A stretch of 64,000 bases of DNA from Phycisphaerales bacterium (GCA_016710275.1 JADJXS010000001.1:2170001-2234000); one strand, 5' to 3'; positions 1-9,680 are shown, numbered from the stretch's first letter. Notes: generated from the sequence alone by a model not told the origin. Made by a program: numbers and translations.

Positions 1-1
1 C

Positions 2-1342
2 GTGCGAAAGCCCTGCACCGCGGCGGTATGGCGGATGCTTTGGGGCGGCTCGACCGCGCGCGGCGCGGTTCGTTATGCGGCCGCGTCGACCGGCACCGAG
101 GGAGGCGTCCCCGACTGGCTGCTGACGTTCCAGGAGCTGGAGCTGAACGCCCTGTGCCACAAGTGCGTCACGCGCCTGCCGGCGCAGCTCGGTTTCGAAC
201 ACGCCTCGCTCTACCTGCATGATCCGCAGCGGCGGCTGCTGACGCTGGCCGAGACGAACGACACCCGCCCGGTGGAGCTGGCCGTTCCTCTGGATGGGAC
301 CGGCACGCTGATGACCGCGGTGGCGCGGGCGGGCGAGCCGCTGGTCACGCTGGACGTCGAGCAGGTGCGGCAGCGGCGCGGGATCGAGCGCCGCCACGCG
401 CCCATCCGCCCCTATCGGGACAAGAGCTGCCTGATCGCGCCGCTGCTGGCGGATGGACAGCTGCGCGGCGTGCTGAACCTCTGCGGGCGAAGCGCTCCGG
501 CGGAGGACATCGATCTGCGCGGACTGGAGCGCGTGCTGACGTTCGTGGCCCGGGCGCTTTGGCACGCGCAGGTGTACGAACAGGCCCGCACCGATGCGCG
601 GGTGGACGGCCTGACCGGGCTGTACAACTACCGCAGCCTGCACGAAACGCTGGCCCGCGAGATCGGGCGCGCGGAGCGCTGCGGCGAGCCGCTCTCGGTG
701 ATGGTGGCCGACCTGGATGGATTGAAGGAGATCAACGACCGCCACGGCCATGCAGCCGGCGATGCGGCGCTGCGCGAGGCGGCACAACGGATGCAGGCGG
801 CCGCCCGCGGATCGGACTCGCTGGCACGGGTCGGCGGCGACGAGTTTGTCATGATCCTGCCGCACGCAGATGAGGCCGGCGCCGCCGGAGTGGCCCGGCG
901 CGTGTTGGAGTTGATCCGCCAGGAGCCGGTCTCCTTTCGCGGCGGGTCCATCCGGCTGAACATCAGCGTGGGCGTGGCGACCTGGCGAACCGGGGAGGAT
1001 GCGGCAGCGCTGCTCGAACGCGCGGACCGGCAGATGTACGACGTGAAGCGTGCGGCGACGGCGGCGAACGGGGGGGCGGCGGTCGGCAGCGCGGGGACCG
1101 CGGTCGGAAGTGGGGGAACAGGAACCGGCAGCGGGGCAGCGCGCAGCGACGATAAGACTTCACCCGACCGCGGGAACGCGCGCGGCGACGATAAGACTTC
1201 ACCCGACAGCGGGAACGCGCGCGGCGATAAAGAGACTTCGCCAAGCAGCGGGGGGGCTGCAACCGGATCGCGTCCGCATGGCCGGTTTGAACCATCAGAG
1301 CCGATCATCAATCTCGATGCACTTCGCCGCCGCAAGAAGTGA
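2..1342 (+). CDS. GAF-GGDEF diguanylate cyclase (5' end uncertain)
   Basis: Predicted cytoplasmic diguanylate cyclase making c-di-GMP from two GTP. An N-terminal region (about residues 35-185) reads as a GAF sensor domain. The cyclase domain follows (about 200-350), with an intact GGDEF signature near residue 278. RGSD sits five residues before it, which fits the RxxD inhibitory I-site for product feedback. No membrane segment is seen. The last 90 residues are Gly/Ser-rich and hold a 13-residue repeat (ARxDDKTSPDxGN) in three copies, probably a disordered tail. The frame is open to the window edge and the first codon is a GTG without visible context, so the real start may lie upstream of the window. 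Family call is firm; the signal sensed is unknown. Confidence 0.88.
   Translation: MRKPCTAAVWRMLWGGSTARGAVRYAAASTGTEGGVPDWLLTFQELELNALCHKCVTRLPAQLGFEHASLYLHDPQRRLLTLAETNDTRPVELAVPLDGTGTLMTAVARAGEPLVTLDVEQVRQRRGIERRHAPIRPYRDKSCLIAPLLADGQLRGVLNLCGRSAPAEDIDLRGLERVLTFVARALWHAQVYEQARTDARVDGLTGLYNYRSLHETLAREIGRAERCGEPLSVMVADLDGLKEINDRHGHAAGDAALREAAQRMQAAARGSDSLARVGGDEFVMILPHADEAGAAGVARRVLELIRQEPVSFRGGSIRLNISVGVATWRTGEDAAALLERADRQMYDVKRAATAANGGAAVGSAGTAVGSGGTGTGSGAARSDDKTSPDRGNARGDDKTSPDSGNARGDKETSPSSGGAATGSRPHGRFEPSEPIINLDALRRRKK
1139..1255 (+). repeat. 39-bp in-frame tandem repeat, three copies
   Basis: Units 1139-1177, 1178-1216 and 1217-1255 each encode a 13-residue Asp/Lys/Thr/Ser/Pro block at the C-terminus of the GGDEF protein. 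The period is a multiple of three, so copy number can change without breaking the frame. Confidence 0.85.
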
Positions 1343-1463
1343 CTTCGCTCCTGCCTTCGCAACCGATCTGCATCGAGTGCCATGCCGCGTTGCGTGCCAT
1401 TCCGTGTTGGGTGCCATGCCGCCAGCCACTTTGGGCGCCATGCCCTCAGTCATTTTGGGTGCT

Positions 1464-1487
1464 ATGCCGACGGCTTTTCGTCGGCAT
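1464..1487. repeat. Palindrome family C (ATGCCGACGG...CGTCGGCAT)
   Basis: A 24-bp hairpin with a 10-bp stem (ATGCCGACGG / CGTCGGCAT arms). The same hairpin recurs with small, partly compensatory changes at about 5214-5237, 23261-23284, 24332-24355, 30624-30647 and 31357-31380, always in intergenic DNA. Confidence 0.8.
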
Positions 1488-1535
1488 GCTTCCTGGTATC
1501 GTCGGGTGACACCGTGGGGTTGGATTTTTTGGGTG

Positions 1536-1567
1536 GCATGCTTTCGCTGTATTCAGCGTAAGCATGC
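1536..1567. repeat. Palindrome family A (GCATGCTTTCGC...GCGTAAGCATGC)
   Basis: A 32-bp near-perfect palindrome beginning and ending in GCATGC. Other copies lie at 5309-5340, 5376-5397 (half), 24237-24268, 24450-24481, 30471-30501, 30526-30557, 31209-31240, 31466-31497 and 44006-44037. The central stem differs between copies (for example GCTGTATTCAGC versus GCGGTACTCCGC) but keeps pairing, which suggests selection or homogenisation for structure. Confidence 0.85.
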
Positions 1568-1867
1568 TCTTCGCCCCTAACGCGCACGATCGCCGCATGT
1601 CTTCGCCCGTCAAGACGCACGATCGTTGCCAGGGCCTTTGAGGCCCTGGAGTCCGACCCGCTCCTCACTTTTTCCCTTTTTCCCCCCAATTCCCCGCATC
1701 CGGCCCAGATTTTCCCCCCTCCGCCCGTGAGTAACCGCTCGAACCGTCGCTCCCATCCTCAGACGCCACGTTCCTGACGATCGCCGCGGGCGAACGCAGG
1801 ACCGACGGCGGCGGCTGACCCAGCCGCGGACAACCAGCGCCGGCAAGACCCGGCGGAGGAACGAGTC

Positions 1868-4800
1868 ATGAACGCCGGCCGCAAATTCAACCGCCTCACC
1901 TCGCACATCCGCATCCACGCGCTTTCGCTCAGCCTGCTGATCGCCGCCGCCGGCGGCTCGATTGCCGGCTGCCCGATGTCCAATAAGCCGGCCGCGGATG
2001 ACCCAATTACGCCCCAGTCTCAGCAATCAACCCCCGGCCGGCCCGATTCACGAACCGACCAAACCGGCGAAAAAGACCCCGTAAGCCAGCGGCTTCGAGG
2101 GCGGAGCCGCTCTGCGCAGCCGACTGATCGTCTCCCCCGAAACCCTGCTCCTGACCGGCATCGACGACCGCGTGCAGCTCAGCGCCATGATCGTGGACAC
2201 CGACGGCAAGCTGCGACCCGTCTCCGCCGAATGGCGAAGCTCCGATGACTCGATCATCCAAATCTCTGCCGACGGCCTGGCCAGCGCCGCCGCCGAGCTG
2301 GGTTCCGCCCAGATCTTCGCCTCCGCCGAGGGGCTTTCCGCCAGCCCGACGCTGGCCGTCATCGCCCGTCCCGCCGCCGGCATGCTGGTGCAGGACAACC
2401 AGATCGCTTACGAGCCGGCCGCGGTGGACCCCGATGCCGAGTTCGGCGTCGGCTTCCGCATGCGGGCACGGATGAACAGTGATGCAGCGGCGGCCGGGCA
2501 GATCATCCTCGGCCGCGGCGACAAGCCCATCGCCGGGCGCGTGGTCGAGGCGGCGGCGGCCGGCGACGGGGCGTTTGACGTGACCTTCGAGATCGTCCCC
2601 GTCGACGATCTGTTCGAGCAGATCAACATCAACCAGTCGATCGACATGACCCACGCGGACTATCGCATCCCCGATGACACGCTCAGCCAGTACGCGGTCG
2701 AGGAACTGCCCGACGGCACGCTGCAGTACGTGGCGCGTCACGAGCCGCAGGCGACCGACGACAAGGCCGGCGGCGCCTCGAAGCGGCAGGGGGCCTCGAA
2801 GTCGCAGCAGCGCGCCCAGGCGCAGGGCACCCGCGCGATCGGGCCTTTCGAGTGCAACGTGCAGGGCAACGTCCAGATCGGCTCGATCACCCCCAGCATC
2901 GAGTTCCGCCCCGACGTGCGTGTGGACGTGCAGCTCTCGGGCGACGTGAAGCGCTTCATCGTCACGGCCGAGCTGGCGCCCCGGCTGACGATCTCCCCGG
3001 AACTCAAGCCGGGATTCAGCGGGAAGTTGAGCTGCCGCACGGTGCTCAAGGAAGTGAAGATCCCGGTCGGCGGCTGGCTGTCGCTGATCCTGGGCGGCTA
3101 CATCCCGATGGGCGTTGGGTTCGACGTGGGCGGGTCGATCAGCATGGCCCAGCCGGTGCGGCTGGACATCAGCGGCGAAGCGCGGGTGACGTACGAGGGC
3201 GGCGTGATGGGCACCGCGGCGGGGGGCTATGCGATGGTGAACAACCTCACCGGCAGCACGGACGTCTCCTTCAAGCCGGTCCTGCCGACCTTTGACCGGC
3301 TGGCGAGCGTGAAGATCGATGCACAGGTCTTCGCCTTCGCGGACGTGGAGCTGGGCACCGTCGCCAGGTCGCTGCGTGCCAATGTCTTCGGCATCAAGGG
3401 CGGCCCGAAGCTGACGATGGACCTGGCGTCGCTCGAGGCGCAGATCGCCGATCCGGCCTATGCCTCGCACCTGAAGTTCAGCCCGCTGAAGGTCACGGCC
3501 GGAGCGGGCAGCTCGATCAAGAAGCTCAAGGACCTGCTGAAGATCTCCTTCGTCGAGCTGCGCCTGGTGGACGCGGACGTGCTGCCGGAGGTGCGCTCGC
3601 CGCGCGCGACCTTTGCGATCACCCCGTCGAGCGTTCACGCCGGCGATGATCACCAGGTGGGCGAACCGGCGACGTTCCTGACCCAGTTCGACAAGAGCAC
3701 GTTCCTGCACCTCGATGTGATTGACGAAGTTGAGTATCTGTGGATCCGCGATGGTCAGCTCGAGCCGGGCCGTCCGGGCTGCACCGGTGGCCGCGCGGCG
3801 GCGGGGCAGACCCGCTTCGAATGCGACGCCGAATTCCTGATGGAGCATGTCGGGACGCAGACGTTCCACGCCATTTATCACCCGAAGCTGTTCGGCGTGC
3901 GGCTGCCGATCGCGTTCGAGGTGTCGGAGCATCCGCAGGCGACCGTGGAGGTGACCCAGCCGCTGCGCGATGCGGAGTTCTCCGGCCTGGGCTTCCTGAG
4001 CGCAGCACCGAACGGGCATGCGTCCCAGGCATACAGCTCTGCGACCGGCGTCTCGGCCGACGGCAGCGTGGTCGTGGGATGGAGCCGCGATGCCGTGAAC
4101 CGGTGGGAGGCCTTCCGCTGGTCGAACGGCGCGATGGTTGGCCTGGGCTTCCTAAGCCATTCGCCGAATGGCAATGCGTCCAATGCCAGTAGCGTCGCGA
4201 CCGGCGTCTCGGCCGACGGCAGCGTGATCGTGGGAACGAGCAACAACGCCGCGGGCAAAGCGGAGGCCTTCCGCTGGTCGAACGGCGCGATGATCGGCCT
4301 CGGCTTCCTGAGCGATGCGCCGAGCGGCCATGCGTCCCAGGCATCCAGCGATGCGCACGCCGTCTCGGCCGACGGCAGCGTGGTCGTGGGATGGAGCCGC
4401 AACGCCGCGGCCCGGGAGGAAGCCTTCCGCTGGTCGAACGGCGCAATGGTTGGCCTTGGCTTCCTGAGCGCAGCGCCGAACGGCCATGCGTCCCAGGCCA
4501 CGAGCCACGCAACCGACGTCTCGGCCGACGGCGGCGTGGTCGTGGGACACAGCCGCAACGCCGCGGGCCGGCCGGAGGCCTTCCGCTGGTCGAACGGACA
4601 GATGGTCGGCCTCGGCTTCCTGAGCGATGCGCTGAACGGCCATGCGTCCCAGGCAAGCAGCGTTGCGCAAGGCGTCTCGGCCGACGGCGGCGTGGTCGTG
4701 GGATACAGCTTCAATGCCGCGGGCCGGCAGGAGGCCTTCCGCTGGTCGAACGGCGCGATGGTCGGGCTGGGGATCCTTCCCGGAACGACGTGGAGCAATG

Positions 4801-5054
4801 CCTACAATGTCTCCGGCGACGGACGCGTTGTCGTCGGCTCCTCCGGCGGCAAGGCCTTCATCTGGGACGCCGAGCACGGCATGCGGGCGATCAAGGATGT
4901 CCTGATCCAGGAGTTCAGCCTCTCGGGCGAAATCGAGAATTGGACGCTGCACGGCGTGGCGGCGATCTCCGCCGACGGCCGCGCGATCGTCGGCTCTGGC
5001 ACGAACCCCGAAGGCCGCCAGGAAGCATGGCGTGCCATGATCCCGCGGCGCTAA
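1868..5054 (+). CDS. HAF-repeat exported lipoprotein, frameshifted near 2085-2110
   Basis: Starts at ATG 1868 behind a good GGAGGA site. The N-terminus is a lipoprotein signal (hydrophobic stretch, then GSIAGC), so the product should be anchored at the cell surface or in the periplasm. After about 70 codons the reading moves to the +1 frame: that frame has a stop at 2082-2084 and then reads as a bacterial Ig-like (Big_2-type) domain starting SGFEGGAALR. It stays open to 5054. The C-terminal third holds five near-identical 52-residue repeats from nt 3984 (exact 156-bp period) with the VSADGSVVVG and EAFRWSNGAM signature of the HAF extracellular repeat family, plus a degenerate sixth. A one-base indel, real or from sequencing, best explains the split. 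No catalytic function is seen. Confidence 0.75.
3984..4800 (+). repeat. 156-bp tandem HAF repeats, about 5.2 copies
   Basis: Unit boundaries fall at 3984, 4140, 4296, 4452, 4608 and 4764. Copies are nearly identical at DNA level, which points to recent amplification or gene conversion. Such arrays can also collapse in assembly. Confidence 0.85.
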
Positions 5055-5432
5055 TCGCGCCTTGTGCAACCCCGCGCCGCCGACGGACGCAACCCGCGCC
5101 GTCGGCGGCGCTGCTTTTGTCGCGCTCGCGTCGGGTGTCATCCCGCGCGTCGGGCGCCAACCCGCGCGTCGGGCGCCAACCCGCGCGTCGGGTGCCACGC
5201 CGCGTTGCGTGCCGTGCCAACGGCTTTGCGTCGGCATGCTCTTGGGGAGCGCCGCTTACGAGCAATGGGTTGGCCATTCGGGTGGCATTTTGGGTGGCAT
5301 TTTGGGTGGCATGCTTTCGCGGTACTCCGCGTAAGCATGCAGCGTGTCGTGGCGCGGGCATGATGACCTGTGGTCGTTGTACTCCGCGTAAGCATGCAGC
5401 GCCTCACGGCCGCCCCAACCGCACCTCATTCG
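5055..5432. other. Intergenic repeat block between convergent genes
   Basis: No gene seen. Holds three copies of a roughly 17-bp word (CGCGTCGGGCGCCAACC type) at about 5147-5200, a family C hairpin (about 5214-5237), a TGGGTGGCATTT direct repeat (5277-5310), a full family A palindrome (5309-5340) and a half copy (5376-5397). The flanking genes converge on this block, so it may act as a two-way terminator. Confidence 0.65.
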
Positions 5433-6662
5433 CTAACTCGCGGCGCGATGAACCGGCGCTGCCTGTTCGCTCGACTTTCCCTCATCAGGCGAAGCGCAGC
5501 GCACCGACTCGACCGCCGCGCCCCTCTCTCCGCCGCCGATGAACCGCAGCGCCTCATTCGCAATCGTCATCGCCGCCGCCGGACGCGCGATGCGGCCGGC
5601 CGCAGCCCGCAGCGCCGCGATCCGCGCCGGGTCAGCCAGCAACGCCCCGACCCGCTGCGCCAGCAGCCGCAGGCTGTTCACCTTGATGGCCGCGCCATTC
5701 TCCAGCAGATAATCGCTGTTGCGCGCTTCCTGCCCCGGGATCGGGTTGAGGATCACCAGCGGCAATCCGCTCACCAGGGCCTCCGACGCGGTCAGCCCGC
5801 CCGGCTTCGTGACGGCCGCATCCGCGGCCCGCATGAACAGGTGCATGTCGTTGGTGAATCCGTGAATCGTCACACGCGAGTCGTCCCGTGCGACGCGTGC
5901 AAGCCGGTTGCGCAGCGCTTCGTTGTTCCCGCAGATCACGACCACCTGCGGCCGACCGGGCACGGTTCGCAGCGTCGTCAGCACCTGCTCCGCCGGACCG
6001 ACGCCGAAGCCGCCGCACAGCATGAGCACGATCGGCCGCTCCATCGGCAGTCCCAGCCGCGATCGCGCCGCGGCCCGATCAACCGCCTGCTCAAACTCTG
6101 CCCGCACCGGAATCCCCGACACGACCACGGCCTCCGCCGCGACACCGAACGACGCCAGGTACGCCTTGCCCTCGGCCGTGGCCGTGAAGTAGCGCTCGGT
6201 CGGCGGCTGCACCCACAGCCGGTGCGTCTCAAAATCGGTGGTGACGGTGAATTGCGGGCAGTCAAGCGCGCCCTTGCGGTGAAGCTGGGCGACCAGTTCA
6301 GCCGCCAGAAAGTGCGTGTTGATGATCAGCCGCGGGCGGCGCTCCCGCAGAAGTGCCGCCACGCGCCCGGAACAGATGTTCTGCACGCCGATGCGAATGG
6401 CGTCGCGAACGCGGGCGCCGGGGCGATCCATCATCTCGTAAAGCCACCCCATCGCGGCGGGAGCGCGATTGACGATCGCGAGATACCCGCCGGCGTAGAG
6501 CGTGCGGAACAGGCCGCTGGTGTGCTGCAGGACGTCGATCACTTCCACCGCGGGTGCGGCGTCGCCCGCGGCTCGCGACAGCGCCTGCTCGATCGCGCGG
6601 GCGGCGGTCATGTGGCCGGCGCCGGCGGATGCGGACAGAATCAGGATCGGGCCGTCGCTCAT
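5433..6662 (-). CDS. GT28 glycosyltransferase, MGDG synthase / UgtP-like
   Basis: A 409-residue protein resembling monogalactosyldiacylglycerol synthase and processive diacylglycerol glucosyltransferases, which add hexose from a nucleotide sugar to diacylglycerol at the inner membrane. The N-terminus has the expected SASAGAGHMTAARA glycine/His loop (residues 10-23). The middle carries the lipid-synthase domain with LIINTHFLAAELV. The C-terminal nucleotide-sugar domain has CGGFGVGPAEQV and the TKPGGLTASEAL donor-binding motif. ATG at 6662. The gene is convergent with the HAF lipoprotein and ends in the palindrome block. MurG-like function is less likely because the MGDG-type N-terminal domain is present. 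Sugar specificity cannot be read from sequence. Confidence 0.85.
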   Translation of the reverse strand: MSDGPILILSASAGAGHMTAARAIEQALSRAAGDAAPAVEVIDVLQHTSGLFRTLYAGGYLAIVNRAPAAMGWLYEMMDRPGARVRDAIRIGVQNICSGRVAALLRERRPRLIINTHFLAAELVAQLHRKGALDCPQFTVTTDFETHRLWVQPPTERYFTATAEGKAYLASFGVAAEAVVVSGIPVRAEFEQAVDRAAARSRLGLPMERPIVLMLCGGFGVGPAEQVLTTLRTVPGRPQVVVICGNNEALRNRLARVARDDSRVTIHGFTNDMHLFMRAADAAVTKPGGLTASEALVSGLPLVILNPIPGQEARNSDYLLENGAAIKVNSLRLLAQRVGALLADPARIAALRAAAGRIARPAAAMTIANEALRFIGGGERGAAVESVRCASPDEGKSSEQAAPVHRAAS

Positions 6663-6803
6663 GAAAACCCCGCGCCGCGGCGCACCGGAATCGTACCCGC
6701 GGATGCAGGTTGGGGGTTCGAGCGGCTTCGATTCGTTACGGCACCACCCTCAGCCGGCCAACCGCGGCGGTGTGCGGCCGCCGCGACGGTGTTGCGGCCG
6801 GGA

Positions 6804-7646
6804 TTACTCCGCAAGCCGCGGCTCGCGGGCCGCGTCCGCGGCGATGACCGCCAGCAGGGCCGGACCATTGCTCTTCCAGCACTCCTCCGGGCCGATGTCG
6901 CGGGGCAGTTCAAGCGTGATCGAGGAGATGTTCTGGTCCCGCCCGGCCCAACTGCCGAAGCTGCCGGGCGTGGGATAGCCGATGTGCGACGTGACCGAGT
7001 AGCGGTTGTGTCGGGCCATCAGTTGCGCGAGCTGACCGGCCGGACCATCAAAATTGTTGCACTCCCGCCCGCCGTGGATCGAGTGGATGCTGATGACGCG
7101 CTCGGGCAGCAGTTCGCGCATCGCGCGAATCACGGCGCGCGTCTCCGGTTCGCTGGCCGGCTCCGGACCGTGTCGGAGTGATCGCGGCAGACGCGTCCAG
7201 TTCGACGCCGGGAAGTTGCGATTCAGATCCACGCCGTTGGCGTTAAGCCGGTTGTTGCGCAGCACGCCGTCCGGATTGACCACCGGCATCAGCGCGACCC
7301 CGGCGCCATGCCGGCTGTGCGGGTAGGTTCGCAGATGATCCACCAGCGCACCGCCCAGCGAGACGGCGCTGCGCTCATCGCCGTGAATCGCGGCGAAAAT
7401 GAACGTGCGATAGGGCGGCTCGCCGAACAGGTGCAGACGAAGCGGGCGCTTCTCGACGGACTCGCCGATGATCAGGATTCGCTCGTCGGGGGCCTGGCCC
7501 GGCTCCTCCACCACACCCGCGAACGGTCGCCCGCGCGCAGCGCACCCGACGGACTGCACCAGCAGAACGATCGACAGGGCTGCGCATGCGGAACTGCGGG
7601 TCACCATGGCACGAACAGCGCAGCGCGCGAATTGAGTGTCTTGCAC
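6804..7646 (-). CDS. M14-family zinc carboxypeptidase (MpaA-like), lipoprotein
   Basis: Zinc-dependent carboxypeptidase of family M14, close in motif to MpaA/murein-peptide amidases that trim cell-wall peptides. Visible residues are HGDE (zinc His and Glu), NPDGVLRNNRLNANGVDLNRN (substrate Arg and the Asn-Arg pair), HSIHGG (third zinc ligand) and TLELP with the catalytic Glu. The N-terminus has a hydrophobic stretch ending SVGC, a lipobox, so it should be anchored in the cell envelope. I chose the GTG at 7646 because AGGGAGA lies about 8 nt upstream; the ATG at 7607 has no such site. It follows, in the same direction and 141 bp upstream, the GT28 gene. Substrate is inferred. Confidence 0.85.
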   Translation of the reverse strand: MQDTQFARCAVRAMVTRSSACAALSIVLLVQSVGCAARGRPFAGVVEEPGQAPDERILIIGESVEKRPLRLHLFGEPPYRTFIFAAIHGDERSAVSLGGALVDHLRTYPHSRHGAGVALMPVVNPDGVLRNNRLNANGVDLNRNFPASNWTRLPRSLRHGPEPASEPETRAVIRAMRELLPERVISIHSIHGGRECNNFDGPAGQLAQLMARHNRYSVTSHIGYPTPGSFGSWAGRDQNISSITLELPRDIGPEECWKSNGPALLAVIAADAAREPRLAE

Positions 7647-8012
7647 GAGGGTCTCCCTGGCGACGGTTGCAGCAACAGCGTGCTGCGGCCGGCCGCATCG
7701 CTGCCTGATGAACGATGCAGCCGCATGACCCGCGCTTCTGCCGACTCAGCAGCAGCGCCCAGCGATGCGGATCCGAGGCCGCTCCCATTGGAAGTATGCC
7801 ATATTTCATCGGCCCGCGCGGGATTCTCAAGGAATTGTCCCCGGCCCGGCTTGCTCCGGGTGCGCCGATAACATCCGCGCCCGTCGTGGCTTGTCGACTC
7901 GGGGGCGGTTGAGGGAGTTTACCGGACTCAGTGCGCCGCCGCCGGCGCCGTGCAGTCCGCCAGCAGTCGAATCGCCGCTCTGGCCGCTGAGGTCGAGGGA
8001 CCAGGAGGCATG
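7647..8012. other. Intergenic region, nothing recognised
   Basis: About 365 bp between the peptidase start and the end of the small membrane protein. Short frames overlap without coding character. It should contain the promoter of the leftward peptidase gene, but I could not pick a convincing one. Confidence 0.5.
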
Positions 8013-8312
8013 TTAGGAGGGACCCAATCGTGGCAACATTCCAGTGAGCGCGCCGGCCACGAGTGCCGCTGGACCCGCTGCAGCTGTACACAGAAACAAC
8101 CATCGCTCCCAGCTGCTACGACTATGCTTCCACGTCGTCAGAAGTCCACACAATGATGAAGCAGTAGTTATGACAACGAACAGGGGAAAGCAGAACCAAA
8201 ACCCGGCTCGATTTCCTCGGAGCATCGCATCCACGGCAACAATGCCCGCAATCACACCAAGTACAACGCCGGCAAGGGCGGCTATCGCCACCATGCGCAG
8301 AAGCGTGTTCAT
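8013..8312 (-). CDS. Small membrane protein, unknown function
   Basis: A 99-residue protein starting at the ATG at 8312, with GAGGTG just upstream. Three hydrophobic segments are visible at about residues 5-28, 38-55 and 69-88. The ATG overlaps the TGA of the upstream frame (ATGA), so it is probably translationally coupled to the lipoprotein gene and made with it. I do not recognise the family. Base composition is lower in GC than the core genes, like its neighbours. Confidence 0.6.
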   Translation of the reverse strand: MNTLLRMVAIAALAGVVLGVIAGIVAVDAMLRGNRAGFWFCFPLFVVITTASSLCGLLTTWKHSRSSWERWLFLCTAAAGPAALVAGALTGMLPRLGPS

Positions 8313-8740
8313 CGCCACCGCACCTCGCTGCTGTTGGCACGTGTCACACCGGCGTCGCACGCGCACCGCCGCCTCGTGACACGGGCCAATTCATGAATGC
8401 CGTCCTCGGCGTGGCGAGACCGCGGCTCCCACTGTACGTGCCGGACACAGCCATCCCGGACACGCCCGGCGGCAATGTCATAGCAACGGTGAAACCACTG
8501 CCGGTACGCGTCTTGTCGTTGCACCCGGTCGTGACGCTCGACATACGCCGTATCGAGCGGAAACACCTGCTGCCGCAATACAACCTCGATGGCGTACATG
8601 GCCACCTCGCCAACCGTTAGACATGGACCATTGCTCTCCAGCCAACTCTTCGCATCGAACGCAGCATTGCCCCACTCCCACTGGGGATGAACAAACCGCC
8701 ATGGTGTGCGATCATCGCTAAAGACGTGTCCGGACCAGAT
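8309..8740 (-). CDS. C-terminal part of frameshifted lipoprotein
   Basis: This frame reads as protein from about 8740 (WSGHVFSDDRTPWRF, then HPQWEWGNAAFDAKSW) to the TGA at 8309 and has no start of its own until an internal ATG. It continues the lipoprotein encoded at 8718-9068 if one base is added or removed near 8720-8760. The stop overlaps the ATG of the downstream membrane protein, which supports this frame being the real one. It is rich in Trp, Arg and His; no family recognised. Either a true pseudogene or a sequencing indel. Confidence 0.5.
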   Translation of the reverse strand: MWSGHVFSDDRTPWRFVHPQWEWGNAAFDAKSWLESNGPCLTVGEVAMYAIEVVLRQQVFPLDTAYVERHDRVQRQDAYRQWFHRCYDIAAGRVRDGCVRHVQWEPRSRHAEDGIHELARVTRRRCACDAGVTRANSSEVRWR

Positions 8741-9068
8741 CCGGAATAAGCCTCTCCCCCGCAGCGATCAGCAGTTGCTGTTCCACTCCAGACAGCCCGG
8801 TACACCTGCTGTCGAAGAACCTGCTGCCTTTGGACAAGTCGCCGATGCGCACCTCGCCTGCATTGGGCGCCAGCATTACGAGCGCAATCCAGCGGCGCCC
8901 CGCGTCGAGGTCCACATGTGAATGGAGAGCGCTCCTGGATTCGCTCGCGGGCGTGCCACTGCACCCACAGAGAAGCAATAGGAGCATTGCCCGCGCAATA
9001 TCCCATGGTGCGACGATTCGTCGGCTGCGATACACGGTGGTATCTCCTTGAGTCAGCCACTTCGTCAT
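8718..9068 (-). CDS. Lipoprotein N-terminal part, frameshifted
   Basis: Begins MTKWLTQGD at 9068. An Arg-Arg n-region is followed by LLLLLCGCS, a lipobox, giving a predicted lipoprotein. The mature part includes GRRWIALVML and GVEQQLLIAAGERL. The frame stops at 8718, where the next frame takes over with convincing coding sequence to 8309. Joined, the product would be about 250 residues. It sits in a leftward run with membrane proteins on both sides, so a small envelope complex is possible. The function is unknown. Confidence 0.5.
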   Translation of the reverse strand: MTKWLTQGDTTVYRSRRIVAPWDIARAMLLLLLCGCSGTPASESRSALHSHVDLDAGRRWIALVMLAPNAGEVRIGDLSKGSRFFDSRCTGLSGVEQQLLIAAGERLIPDLVRTRL

Positions 9069-9167
9069 ACCGGCCCGGTCACCCATCCAGCCGCTCTCTG
9101 CTGGACAGCGCGCATGAGGCCCGAGCAAGCCAATCGCCGCCTTTCCGCTCCACCCACCCAAGTTACG

Positions 9168-9461
9168 CTATAGGTGTGACAGGTGCCCAGCCGCAAGAGT
9201 CCACCATGCACCAGTGACAACGGCTAGACCGACTGCGGCCACCAGAAGTGAGCGCCTGCCTGCAGCGCATGCCAGCACAACGATAACTGGTGACACTAGT
9301 GACGCACCCGCGCCCATACAGGCTAGTAGTGCGGAGTGTGGCCTTCCATTGACGCTGCCAGGGTCCAAGTGGGCGCACAGCAACTCTGCAACAGACAATG
9401 CCAGAGAGACAAGCGCTACTGTGCATGCGGTCCCCACGACATGCTGATATCGCGTCCACAT
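9168..9461 (-). CDS. Small polytopic membrane protein, unknown
   Basis: A 97-residue protein with three hydrophobic helices (about residues 10-28, 43-62 and 69-90). It starts at MWTRYQH; a start six codons upstream is also possible. It ends about 100 bp before the lipoprotein gene in the same direction, so it may begin a three-gene leftward operon (9461 to 8013). Not recognised. Confidence 0.5.
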   Translation of the reverse strand: MWTRYQHVVGTACTVALVSLALSVAELLCAHLDPGSVNGRPHSALLACMGAGASLVSPVIVVLACAAGRRSLLVAAVGLAVVTGAWWTLAAGHLSHL

Positions 9462-9506
9462 GCGCCATCCTTGCTGCACACACAGTGCCGACGTTCTCCG
9501 CGTCTA

Positions 9507-9680
9507 GAGTTTATCCCTAAACCCACTTGATGACCAATAGCACGGTCGCAAGATGCAGGAAGCCGCGGTACAGGGGCGGGCCTCCCAGCGGATGCACAGC
9601 CGACGGACGTTCTGGAGCCGGGCCAGGCCACGCTCCACCTTCCAGCGGCGCTTGTAGCGCCGCAGCGCCCGGCCGACTGC
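9507..9680 (-). pseudogene. IS5-type transposase C-terminal remnant with terminal repeat
   Basis: Leftward fragment with the C-terminal signature of IS5-family DDE transposases: RALRRYKRRWKVERGLARL, then NVRRLCIRWE and, after a frameshift, YRGFLHLATVLLVIKWV with a TAG at 9517-9519. The outer end GAGTTTATCCCTAAAC (9507-9522) matches 12 of 16 bases of the terminal repeat of the MITE at 11427-11547 and is flanked by TA. The catalytic Asp residues are missing, so it cannot move itself. Confidence 0.7.

Larger units (their letters stand above)
1343..1867. other. Intergenic region with palindromes, no gene
   Basis: I see no convincing gene here. It holds a run of short 'TGCCATGC'-like words (about 1378-1470) and two perfect palindromes listed separately. 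A Shine-Dalgarno-like GGAGGA at about 1855-1860 serves the next gene at 1868. Confidence 0.6.

Noticed and set aside
2007..4019. 670-codon leftward frame opposite the HAF lipoprotein
   Set aside because: It mirrors the codon pattern of the real gene and reads as His/Arg/Ala-rich noise without motif.
5370..7181. 603-codon rightward frame opposite the GT28 and peptidase genes
   Set aside because: The antisense frames carry complete GT28 and M14 motifs, so this frame is spurious.
8309..9068. Two separate genes at 8309-8605 and 8718-9068
   Set aside because: The frame of the second part reads as protein well upstream of its first ATG and meets the end of the first part, so one frameshifted gene fits better.
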